This document shows, one piece after another, positions 33,611 to 43,582 of a stretch of DNA of 64,000 bases; within the stretch, counting starts at the first letter, position 1, and each line of letters begins with the position of its first letter. Source of the DNA: Pegoplata infirma (Eukaryota; Arthropoda; Insecta; Diptera; Anthomyiidae). Below the pieces are notes generated by a model. The model had not been told where the DNA came from. It saw nothing but the letters and a program-made list of their open reading frames with translations, and ran no database searches. Location of the stretch: positions 57,030,852-57,094,851 of the forward strand of contig OY992538.1 in the NCBI GenBank assembly GCA_963921195.1. The letters are read 5' to 3'. The position numbers and the translations under genes are program-made.

Positions 33611-34528
33611 ATGAAAAAATTTAAGTTTTGGCAAACGGTTATTTGTTTGACATTTGAAATAAGTATCGGGTCTGTTTATTCTGTGTATGAAGTAGTAAAA
33701 TCAATGGGATTTGGAGCAGCGGTTGTTATACATCTTATCAATAGAATCCCAAAGGACACGATAGGACATAAGTTGTTCATTGATAATTTTTTCAACTCGT
33801 ATCAGATTTTACTCTTCCTCAATGCCAAAAACATACAGGAGGCAGGAATTGCTAGAATCAATAGATTTAATGCTCCACCATTACCAAGCGATAAGGTGTT
33901 AAAACAAAAAGGACGTGGTTCATCAGATCAACTGATTTGTAAAGAAAACGTAGTTATTATCACCAAATGGTACGATAATAAACCAGTCCATATGGCTTCG
34001 AATTTTATTGGAAAAGGTGTAGTTGATGAAGCAAGACGTTTTGACAAAACATCAAAAACATACCTAAACATTCCAAGACCAGAAGTTGTAAATACAACGA
34101 TGGAATGGGTGGTGTTGACCTTCTTGATCAACTTGTGGGATACTATCGTATCTTTCTTAAATCCAAAAAATGGACGCTTCGCCTAATGATGCATTTTTTT
34201 CGATATTGCCATAACGGCTTCATGGCTCGAATACCGAAAAGATGCAGCCATGGCAGGTGTTCAATCCAAAGACGAAATGGATCTCATGAACTTTAGAATG
34301 CAGGTGTGCAATACATTGGTTTTACTAGAAAAACCCTCTGTCAGAAGAGTTGGTCGTCCATCAAATAATCCGTTTTCCGAAGTCAATCAGGATGACAAGA
34401 GACTTTTTACGGCTCCTGTAAGAGACATTCGCTTGGATGGAGTTGGTCACTTTCCCATGTTTCATGATTCTACAGCACCAGGACGCTGCAAACTGCCAAG
34501 TTGCACAAAAAGAACGTACATTCAATGA
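33611..34528 (+). pseudogene. piggyBac-like transposase, truncated and frameshifted
   Basis: This would be the DDE transposase for TTAA sites. Visible blocks are IDNFFNSYQILLFL (second catalytic Asp), ITKWYDNKPVHMASN (third Asp region), MGGVDLLDQ (34105-34131) and a C-terminal CKLPSCTKR that begins but does not finish the usual Cys-rich domain. The frame moves 2>1 near 34094 and 1>2 at the T-run near 34195. The N-terminal DNA-binding half and the first Asp block are missing. It is non-functional. Confidence 0.85.
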
Positions 34529-36436
34529 GTAAAATATACACTATGTATACAACGAAACAACAACCGTTTCCTCACTTATCACTCACCATAAATTTTGTAT
34601 TTATATTTTTTTTAACTTTTCGTGAATTAAAATATTATTTTTTTAATAAATATTTGTAAAAAAATAATAATTTGCGTTTTTTTATTTTCAATTTGCATAT
34701 TGAACAGTCAGTATCAAGTACTATAGAGTAATAGAGCTCTGCAACCGTTGACTACCAATGTACACTGTAGTGTACAAGTTATTTCGGTATAAAGGGGGAG
34801 GGGTAAAATTTTTTCTTTAACATTTTTAGGATATTTTTAGGGTCCCAAAAATAAATCATAAGTCAAAAAAATTATTTTGCCAGACACAAAAAGTCGGTAG
34901 TGAAAGGGTTAAAATTATGTAACTCGTTTTTTATTTTTAGAATAATAAAGCAAAATAGGAAATGATGACAACAGGTAACAATTGTATATTTATGTGATCT
35001 ATTTAAAACATTATGTTGATATTTTTTTTTATTTGAGTTCACCGTACACCAATTTATTCAACATCAATCTTCAAAGAATTAATTTTATATGGTAGTATGT
35101 ATATTTTGTATTAAAAAAATGTGTTCAATATTTTCTCTTTTTTAGATCGAAAATTCTAACAAAAACTGACTTGCATGGAAATAGTTATTGGCGACAACAA
35201 GCGCAATACGCAATTTACATGATGTATACAAATACCAAAAATTAAAAATACACAATTTACAATTTTTTACAAAAAAAGTTAATATTATTTACAAACCCGT
35301 TTTAAAATCCATTTTACAAAAATTGTACAGAAAAATTTAGTAATACTAATTTTTTTAGTATTTTAAAGATTACTAATTTTTGAAAACCAAAGTTTGTAAT
35401 GGTAACTGAAAAAGTTATCGGGCACAAATTGAAAACTTTATTAGTAATGGTAACAGACTTTTTTGTAAGGAATACTAACAAATTTTTATGAGTGTATAAA
35501 AGATTTTAAAACATCCCAGCAAAAAATAAGGGAAGTAGTCCAAATCAAACCACTTCTGAAGTACTCCAAAAAAAGCAGTTAACCCCTGATTTATTATTCA
35601 AATGGAGATACTTTTAAACAACTTCCAAAAATTGATATATAATGTCATAAATTATGGCTTGAACCACTTCCAAATATAGACATTAGTATGCACTTCCTCA
35701 CTAAAGAAATCTCCACTATAAAACCATTAAAAAATTTGGAAATTATCAATAATTATTTAATAAATATTGGTTATTTTACAAATGGTTTATATTTAAAAAT
35801 TACATGAAATAATTCAATTAAGGAATGTATTTATAAATTATATTAAGCTTCTTACGTATAGTAAGGAAATATGAAAATTCAGAATATTGGGTTTTATTTT
35901 TGTTTTCTATAGCTTTTTCCTACAGCTTTTTTTTGGTAATATCCAAGTTTATGACTATTATAAACTCGGTTTTAGCAATAGCACTGTTTTCGCATAACCG
36001 TATATACGTTTACCTATACAAATTTTAAACTATCCACGCTTATTTTTAACTTGTATAATTATTGGCAGTAAATTTAAATTTCGATAAAAAGTGAAGCCAA
36101 GTTCGCATTTGAAAATAAAATGTTTTTTTTCCGTGTTTGCTTAAATAAACATTGACATTCAACAAAAGTGGTGCCAAGAAAATTTTAAATTTTAATGTTA
36201 AAATATAAACGGTTACGCGAAAACAGGGCTAATGTTTCTTGCTATCAAAATATATGGTTAAACGAATCATAAAACAATGTTTCAACTAAACCGTGTTTTA
36301 CCATAGCAATGCGAATGTGCTATAATCCCGTATTCTCATACACGTCTTTTAATTTTAAATTAAACGACTCGTTTAGTATTTATTCCATTACAACGAAATG
36401 ACACTATATGGTAATAGAATGATGAGCTAAAACGAG

Positions 36437-37092
36437 CACAGAAAGAAATAAAAAAAAAATTTGAGTAAATTTTTAATACTATTGAGTAAAAAATTACTCA
36501 ATTTTCCACCAGTAAACGATTTAATAGTATTGAGTAAATTTTTAATAAAAATTTATTAAATGTTTGCCAAAAAAATTTGAGTAAATTTTTAATTGACACT
36601 ATTAAGTGCAGGAACAGAACAAGAAGCACCACCTTTTAAAAACAGAACAAGTTTTATTTCACATCGGCGCCGGCCACCGGTACAATCTGCCAAACCGTAT
36701 GGAAAAAGTCGTGCCGGGCTTATTCTGTTTCTACTCTAAAAAAAACAAAGTTTAAAAAAATTTCATATTTTTTTACAAAGAAAAAAAACATGTTTTTTCA
36801 AACTTTACCAAATATATTTTTGTCTTAAAGACATAAAAAAATTTTATAAATATGATTACAAACTTTCATGTATATATACAAAAAACTATAAACTAAACGA
36901 GAATTAAAAAAACTAAGAAAATTCCAAAAAAAAATTAAAAAAGGTATTAAATTCTTATTAAATTATTTACTCAATTTGTTTTTAAATTTTTGAGTAAATT
37001 TTTAATTGCGTCAATTAAAAAATTACTCAAAACTTTTTTTAAATTTAAACAAGTGATTACTCAAATTGTTTTTCCCCATATTTTTTTCTGTG
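36437..37092. mobile_element. CACAG-ended MITE with GC-rich insert (656 bp)
   Basis: CACAGAAAGAAATAAAA to ATTTTTTTCTGTG, with AG on each side. The body matches 28699-29253 in reverse. It is interrupted near 36603-36735 by a segment of quite different composition. Confidence 0.72.
36603..36735. other. GC-rich island of unknown origin
   Basis: GTGCAGGAACAGAACAAG to TTCTGTTTCTACTC contains CGGCGCCGGCCACCGG, in sharp contrast to about 80% AT around it. The related MITE at 28699 lacks it. On the minus strand a 22-codon stretch (HDFFHTVWQIVPVAGADVK) ends in a stop, but stops also flank it upstream, so coding is not established. Confidence 0.45.
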
Positions 37093-37691
37093 AGTCGTTT
37101 AATTTAAAACGAGTCGTATGCGATTCCTTATTTTTTTCTTTTCCTTCATTTTTCTTTCTTTTTTTTTTCTTTTTGAAATTTGGTCTGGGGGGGGGGGGGT
37201 AATTTCCCCTTTCCCCCTTGTACCCGCGCTTGTTATTTTATTTTTACTACATTTTTATTGTTTTGACTACAAATGTTAGTAGTTTTTACTACATAAGTCA
37301 GTTGTTTTGTGTCAGTTAAAATAACTAACATTGTTAGTTGATTTAACTGAAAAAGTAGTTGACCCCAAAACAACTTACAAAGTAGTTATTTTAACTGACA
37401 TTTTCAGTTGATTTTACTAACATAATTTTTTGAGTGTAGTATTTAATCACTTCTTAAATATACAATATTATGCATTCGCAATGAAGTGGTTAATAAGTAT
37501 ACTCAAAAGTTCAAAGTTATAGAATAGTATGAAGACCACTTCATATGTACTGAAAAACGAGTTGAAACAACTACTTACTTGCTGCGACAACTATATGAAA
37601 ATGTAATGAGATATTCAGTAGATATTCACTACTCCAGAAGCAGTAGAAGTCCTTTTTATCATTGTTCTAAGTAATGTTTTTTTTTGCTGGG

Positions 37692-37792
37692 ATATAGATC
37701 TAATCGGTCCATGGGAATCATTTTCCGGGAAACTCTGGTGTAGGGTATTATATGGTCGGTCTTGACCGACTATAATTTTCTTACTTGTTTTT
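37692..37792. mobile_element. mini-me-like element, right end
   Basis: GGTGTAGGGTATTATATGGT, a short CGGTC/GACCG hairpin and TTTTCTTACTTG close the element begun at 31207. The ending is typical of this element class. Confidence 0.65.
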
Positions 37793-38639
37793 GTATGCCA
37801 ATGTTACGAGTGCTGTTTAAAAAAAAAAACGTGAAATTGTGTTTTTTTTGTTGTGATTTTTATTATTTTCTTGCCTTATTTACGTTTTTGACAGCTAATT
37901 TGGAATATTCCAATAAAAATGCTACCGTTTTCGCCTTGATATACAGAAACAACTTTTTTTCCAGAATCGAGAAACGATGGAATTTTTTGTTTCATACTTT
38001 TCGATGCGAAAACTTTTCGTATAAATTACAGAACACCCCCACAGAACAATTATATAGTAGAAACACATAAAAATTGTGTTATTTTACTTAACGCAAATTA
38101 CCAAAAAATTGTGTAAAAATTCAATTTTTTTGCTAAAACTTATAATTAGTTGATAAATGTTTGTGTCCGGAACTTAAAAAATTTCCATTTTTTTTTTCAT
38201 GAAATTTTATATTTATTTAAAAGTATTTTTAACTAAATTTTTTACTCCAAAACGCAAAAAAAAATCTGAACTTTTTTGTTTAATTACATTTTTTGTGTTA
38301 AAAAACTGAAAACCTTTTAAACGATCTTAAAAAATGTTTGGAATAAAACATTTTTTTGGTAGAAAGACTAAATAACATCAAGTAAAATTTTGTTGTACAT
38401 TACAGTTTTCTTGTGTAAAAAAACTAAACACCTTGTAATATTTTTTGTAAATTTACCTAAAAAATTTGTAAAATAAATTTACCAACGTATAATAGTAAAA
38501 TTAGAAAACAAACTGTAGTTTTCGTTTTATTAAATATACAAAAATTTTTGTAAAAAGACAAAAATATTTGTAAAATAGAATTACAAGACCTTTTACTTGT
38601 ATATTTACAAACTTTTTTTTTTGAGTGTAGGATTTAAAT

Positions 38640-38983
38640 TGTGTTAAAATCTGAAAACCTTGTGAACGATTTAATAAATCTTTAAAAAAAATGTTTGTAA
38701 TGAAACATTTATTTTGCAGAAAGACTAAACAACATCAAGTAAAATTTTGTTGAACAATTACAGTTTTCTTGTGTAAAAAAACTAAGCACCTTGCAATATT
38801 TTTTTAATTTGTAAAATAATTCACTTTTTTGTAAATTTACCTAAAAAATTTGTAAAATAAATTTACCAACATATAATAGTAATATAGCAAAGCAAACTGT
38901 AGTTTTCGTTTATATATGCAACAATTTTTTGTAAAAAGTCAAAAATATTAATAAAATAGAATTACAAGACCTTTTTATGAGTG
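38640..38983 (-). mobile_element. H1-carrying MITE family, terminal fragment
   Basis: It matches the end block of copies at 26459 and 38627 (AGAATTACAAGACCTTTT) and finishes ATGAGTG then TA. The remainder of the element is missing. Confidence 0.7.
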
Positions 38984-38989
38984 TATTAA

Positions 38990-39588
38990 TAGAAGCTCAA
39001 AATATTCTTTATTTGAAATCCAACCGCTTTAAAATAATTTATTAAAAAATTAATGATCGTAAATGTTGTATAAAATGTGCTGGCAGAGTACACTTCTGTT
39101 TATAATTGCCAACGTTGGCATACTGTTGGCATTTCCAATAAATCCAGTGCTCCAGTATTAAATTTTTTTTTACAGTTGGCAGTTTCTGATTGGGAGTGGA
39201 TCACAAAAAATTAGTGGATAGCAGATTTGAAATTAGGAGACCAAAATCTATAAAGACCAGTTAGAGTACGAGAACACACTTGCTTAAAAAAAAACATTAG
39301 AGCATTTTTGTCTGATGGTGTAGTTTCACTACTAAAATTTAATTTTTATTAGGTTTTTTTTTTATAAATTAATTACAATATTCCAATGCTTTTCAAATAA
39401 GTTTCCATAAAGTCTACATAGAGGCGAAAGCGTCAAAAATTGAGTTGTCAAAGTACAACTTGTATTCATGTATTTGTTGACAAAGTACGACTTGTAAACA
39501 TGTATTGTGTGGTGAATTCACACGGACAACGTACGTGTGAAAAATTAGAAAAATATAGCAATATTGTTTTTTCTTTAACCTTCGCCTC
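38990..39588. other. Low-repeat spacer downstream of the chitinase gene
   Basis: No gene or complete element is seen. A diverged pair of about 33 bp (GTCAAAGTACAACTTGTATT and GACAAAGTACGACTTGTAAA) lies at 39446-39510. It could be old host sequence. Confidence 0.5.
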
Positions 39589-39590
39589 TA

Positions 39591-40985
39591 CACTCAAAAT
39601 AATTACTCTGTTAAATACTCTGTAAAATGACTGTAATCTCAATTCGACAGATATTTGACAAAGTTATCTGTCGAAATACAGATTTTAAGAAAATACTTCG
39701 TATTTTCTTGTGACCGAAAAACAAAATTTTGTAAAATTGGAGTTACTCGCTAAAAACTTGTAATTTTCACAAAAATAAAAAAGTAAATTTACAATTTGGA
39801 AGCATTAAAGCGGGAAAATTTAACAAAATTTTAATTAATTTAATTTTAATTAATGTTTTTGAAGCAGAGAAATTTTACTCATAAAATGGATTTAACTAAA
39901 ACTTTGTAAATTTACAGTTTTTTTTGTAAAATTTTGAACTCATAAATGCATTTAACTAAAACTTTGTTAATTTACAGAGTTTTTTGGTAAAATTCTTCTT
40001 GGTTTTATCAGTATTTTACAGATAATTCTGTAAATTTACAGTTTTTTTTGATCGAAATCATTTTACAGAGTTTTCTTCGTAAAATAACAAAAAATCTTGC
40101 TGGTTGGAAATCTATGGTATTTTCTGCTGGCTCAGCAGAGTATCTCTGTAATTTAACAGAGTGATTATTTTGAGTGCACTCAAAATAATTACTCTGTTAA
40201 ATACTCTGTAAAATGACTGTAATCTCAATTCGACAAATATTTGACAAAGTTATCTGTCGAAATAAGGATTTTAAGAAAATACTTTGTATTTTCTTGTGAC
40301 CAAAAAACAAAATTTTATCTGTAATTTTACTTTTTACTTTGTAATCTCTATTTTACAGATAATAAACAGTTTTTTGTTAAAATACGAATTTTAGAAAAAT
40401 ACTTTGTTTTTTTCTCGTAACCAAAATACTAAATTTCATTTGTAATTTTACTTATTGCTCTGTAAAAATAAAAATCACTTCAAAAAACTAAACCCCCTTT
40501 AAAAAGTGTCTTAAATTACAATAACAACTGGTAATTTTACGAGGATGACGTGTAAAATTGGAGTTACTTGTTAAAAACTCATAATATTCACAAAAATAAA
40601 AAATTAAATTTGCAATTTGGAAGCATTAAAGCGGTAAAATTTAATAAAATTTTAATGCTTTTGAAGCAGAGAAGTTTTACTCATAAAATCGATTTAACTA
40701 AAACTTTGTAAATTTACAGAGTTTTTTTTTTGTAAAATTTTAAACTCATAAAATGCATTTAACTCAAACTTTGTAAATTTACAGAGCTTTTTTGGTAAAA
40801 TTCTTTTCCGTTTTATCAATATTTTACAGATAATTCTATAAATTTACAGTTTTTTTTTTATCGAAATCATTTTACAGAGTTTTCTTCGTAAAATAACAAA
40901 AAATCTTGCTGGTTGGAAATCTATGGTATTTTCTGCTGGCTCAGCAGAGTATCTCTGTAATTTAACAGAGTGATTATTTTGAGTG
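39591..40985. mobile_element. Head-to-tail dimer of CACTCAAAATAA MITE
   Basis: Two related units, 39591-40176 (586 bp, with a deletion) and 40177-40985 (809 bp), each begin CACTCAAAATAATTACTCTG and end ATTATTTTGAGTG. TA flanks only the outside (39589-39590, 40986-40987); at the junction the units touch as GAGTGCACTC. A single 810-bp unit is at 49200-50009. The dimer lies about 70 bases beyond the chitinase stop. Confidence 0.82.
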
Positions 40986-41057
40986 TATGTTTCTCTATGT
41001 AAGTTTCCCTTGGGAGCTTAATATTAAAAAAAAAACAGAATTTCAGAATTTTGATAA

Positions 41058-41713
41058 TTATTTACATTTTGCCATATTGGGCCAAGTGCAGAAAAGGCCA
41101 ACAATATCAAAATACAAACCACTATTGCACTGATAATCCTTGCGTGTTCCACTAGTACATTGATAATAACGAGAGCAATCAGAGGCATAACCATAAAATC
41201 CATCGGTAGAACAATTATTATCCTCTGGCTGAGTAGGTGGCAGGGAAGGTGCTAAAGTTGTTGTGGTCGTTTTTGGAGTAGTCTGTCCCTCTGCTCCACC
41301 ACCACCACCTTGTTGATTAACCAATTTGTTGTTAACGGCTTTTAATAATGGATATTTTTCACCACATTTACCACGGAAATCATCTGTGTCTATTGAATAT
41401 ACCATGGCACCGGCCAAATTTAAGGAATTTATAAATTCCACTTTTAATTCAATGCTTGGAACATTATCATAACTGATCCATTGATCGGAGTTATTAATAT
41501 ATGGTACACTATGGTCATTAGCCCAGTTATAACTCCAAGAACTGACTAAACTACAAATTTCATTATAACCCATTAAACCAGGTTCTCTGGTAAAAGGACC
41601 AGGTGAACCCGGTCCAGAACACTGAGAACCCGGTGCAGTTAGTTGATTGTTAGCCAATTTAAAAGAACGACCAAAGAAAGCTAAGCCCAAGACCAATTTA
41701 GAAGCTGGAGCAC
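41058..41713 (-). CDS. Chitinase-like protein, last exon (GH18 end, linker, CBM14)
   Basis: The acceptor TTTCAG lies before 41713 and the stop TAA is 41060-41058. It encodes the end of the GH18 barrel (LAFFGRSFKLA, MGYNEIC, GAMVYSIDTDDFRGKCG), a Gly/Thr/Pro linker, and a peritrophin-A/CBM14 chitin-binding domain with six cysteines, ending MAKCK. The usual GAMVW tryptophan of the substrate cleft is Tyr here. The secreted product would bind chitin in cuticle or gut lining. No poly(A) signal is obvious in the about 70 bases before the MITE dimer. Confidence 0.93.
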
Positions 41714-41781
41714 CTGAAATTCGAAAAGAACAGCATGATTAAGAATTTTAGTTGGATTGTTCTGAAAATATTTTTAAACAC

Positions 41782-42005
41782 CTTGTTGTAACCAATAGTT
41801 GATGGATGTTTCAACATTATCTGGTCCTTGTCCCCTTAAAGGTGCGGTAAAGCCTAATATACCACCAGTTGCAATTACAAAATCATAAGTCATAACGTTG
41901 ATATAGTCAGCATATTTTGCAATATTTGGAATATCATAGGCTGTAATGGCTTTTTCTTCTGAAGGATCCACAGCTATACTTAATTCCAAATTAAATGGTT
42001 GAAAT
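41782..42005 (-). CDS. Chitinase-like protein, penultimate exon (GH18 middle)
   Basis: The acceptor is a long pyrimidine run ending TTTCAG (to 42006) and the donor is CAACAAG/GTGTTT at 41782/41781. It encodes FQPFNLELSIAVDP and then INVMTYDF, the GH18 strand carrying the conserved MxYD motif. The next segment, VIATGGILGFTAPL, lacks the W and H found at the corresponding place in active enzymes. It joins the last exon across a 68-bp intron in the correct phase (codon G/GT for Gly). Confidence 0.93.
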
Positions 42006-42260
42006 CTGAAAAAAAAAAAAAAATAATTTGTAGGAATACTATAGCAAATAAAGAGCAATAATCGGTTAGTTATGATAGGTGTAGTTCTGGAAAGGGATCT
42101 AAGATCTAGGCAGTTTTTTTTATTATTCTTTAACCCTCTAAAACCGCAAATGTCTTAATATTGCACTTTTCCGAGAAATCCAGCCTTTATATGATAAGCA
42201 ATACCAACAGAACATTGTAAAAAAGTTAAAAATGCCAATCAAAACTTTGTTTTTGCTTTG

Positions 42261-42326
42261 GTAATGAGTCATCATTTCCTGCCGGATTACCCGGTAATGA
42301 GTCACCATTACCTGCCGGATTACCTG
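42261..42326. repeat. 33-bp tandem repeat, two copies
   Basis: GTAATGAGTCATCATTTCCT continuing to GGATTACCCG is repeated once with four or so changes. A short fragment follows. Confidence 0.8.
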
Positions 42327-42360
42327 ATAGTCCTCACTACCAACATTATTACCATAAGTA

Positions 42361-43407
42361 TACAGGGTGATTCAGACACGACCCGCCGAATTTTACCAGC
42401 GTATTCCTTGGCTCATTTCATGAAAATATATCCATTACGACCATCCCCCGAAAATGCATGTGTGCGAAATGGCAGCGGTTTGAAAATTTTCGGATTAGTG
42501 GTTAGAGGGTAGTAGGGTAAAATTGATAACTTCTGAACCTGTGGTCCGATTTTTTTGTTTTTAGTCTTGTTGGAAAGTCCATTAGGAAACCTTTCAGATT
42601 CAATAACAAAAAAATTAAAATAAAGAGAAATCGTCGAGAAACAGAGCTTTTAAAAATAAAATTTGAAAAAAAAAGACATACAAATTTGCACATAACCTCA
42701 ATTTATTCAGCCAGATGGCAGGTAACTTATTTTTTTTCTCTCTTAAAAGATAGCCCTACGTCATACCTTTCCAAAATGCCCTAAAAGAAGCTCAGAGGTC
42801 TTACCGTTCCAAAGTTATGACCATTTGCCTTCCAAAAATTTTAATAAAATAAAATCTTAAACTTGTTAATTTACAAAAACAAATAAATGTGTGCTGCTAT
42901 TTCGCCTCCAAACCCAAAAAAAAATTGTTTGCATTTCAGTCAAATGGTCATAACTTTAGAACATAAAGACCTCTGGGCTTCTTTTAGGGCATTTTGGAAA
43001 GGTAAGACGTAGGGCTATCTTTTAAGAGAGAAAAAAATATAAGTTACCTGCCATCTGGCTAAATAAATTGAGGTTATGTGCAAATTTGAATGTCTTTTTT
43101 TTCAAATTTTATTTTTAAAAGTTCTGTATCTCGACGATTTCACTTTATTTTAATTTTTTGGTTATTGAATCTGAAAAGTCTCCTAATGAACTTTCCAACA
43201 AGAACAAAAACAAAAAAATCGGACCACAGGTTCAGAAGTTATCAATTTTACCCTACTACCCTCTAACCACTAATCCGAAAATTTTCAAACCGCTGCCATT
43301 TCGCACACATGCATTTTCGGGGGATGGTCGTAATGAACATATTTTCATGAAATGAGCCAAGGAATACGCTGGTAAAATTCGGCGGGTCGTGACTGAATCA
43401 CCCTGTA
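42361..43407. mobile_element. 1.05-kb palindromic foldback MITE
   Basis: TACAGGGTGATTCAGACACG at the left and its inverse at the right, with TA on both sides (42359-42360, 43408-43409). The arms are reverse complements over roughly 480 bp each, with only about 100 bp of loop (42840-42940). All open frames in it are arm artefacts. TA target and CAGGGTG end suggest a mariner-derived foldback. Confidence 0.85.
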
Positions 43408-43582
43408 TATTTGACGAATAATGAAAGCTGCATACACTCAAAAAATGCCTGCGAATTTTGTACTCTTGCCCAAAACATTAAATCATGATAATGTTTTGCG
43501 AAAGATTTCGGTGTACTTGCCAAAGCAAAGTTTTTTTTTTAGAAAAAATAATGTTATATTACTTTGCTATTCCATGCATAAC

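Larger units (their letters stand above)
32907..34908 (+). mobile_element. piggyBac-like DNA transposon (2002 bp)
   Basis: 13-bp terminal inverted repeats, CCCTTTCACTACC, are flanked by the diagnostic TTAA duplication (32903-32906, 34909-34912). Copy A of the host element shows a single TTAA at the same place. A TGTACACTACAGTGTACA palindrome near each end, plus a third copy at about 33273, may be transposase-binding sites; that is an inference. The transposase is broken. Confidence 0.92.
31936..35494. mobile_element. Foldback/MITE element, copy B, split by piggyBac
   Basis: It starts CACTCAAAAAAATAAGTTAG and ends TTTTTATGAGTG, with TA on both sides (31934-31935, 35495-35496). It is the inverted near-identical partner of 2664-4220. 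Own sequence is 31936-32906 and 34913-35494, about 1553 bp. The uninterrupted piggyBac target site is visible in copy A at about 3250 (ATAATTTTAAACAAAAAATA). Confidence 0.88.
35515..37691. mobile_element. CCCAGCAAAAA-ended MITE (2177 bp, with nested MITE)
   Basis: The left end CCCAGCAAAAAATAAGGGAA and the inverted right end CCCAGCAAAAAAAAACATTA are flanked by AT (35513-35514, 37692-37693). It is inserted in the mini-me element. Apart from the nested CACAG element it has no recognisable content. A GTTAGTTGATTTAACTG-type palindromic stretch lies at 37260-37437. Confidence 0.7.
28404..38041. mobile_element. Putative 9.6-kb TIR-bounded insertion
   Basis: The left end TAGCGGTGTTCTATTA and the inverted right end TGGGGGTGTTCTGTAA interrupt the host MITE. 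CAG lies on both sides (28401-28403, 38042-38044). Sub-terminal sequence is AAAACTTTTCG/CGAAAAGT-rich on both sides. No transposase was found. Most of its length is later insertions. The superfamily is unknown and the 3-bp duplication is weak evidence. Confidence 0.5.
26499..38627 (-). mobile_element. H1-carrying MITE family copy holding several large insertions
   Basis: It starts CACTCAAAAAAAATTTG after TA (26497-26498) and ends TTTTTTTTTTGAGTG before TA (38628-38629). Own sequence is broken by a GTGAG-rich insert (26997-27530), a SINE (27634-27849) and a 9.6-kb insertion (28404-38041). It includes an H1-like stub at 27970-28011 (minus strand). Confidence 0.8.

Noticed and set aside
33611..34528. 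Functional piggyBac transposase
   Set aside because: Two frameshifts, a missing N-terminal half and a truncated C-terminal domain.
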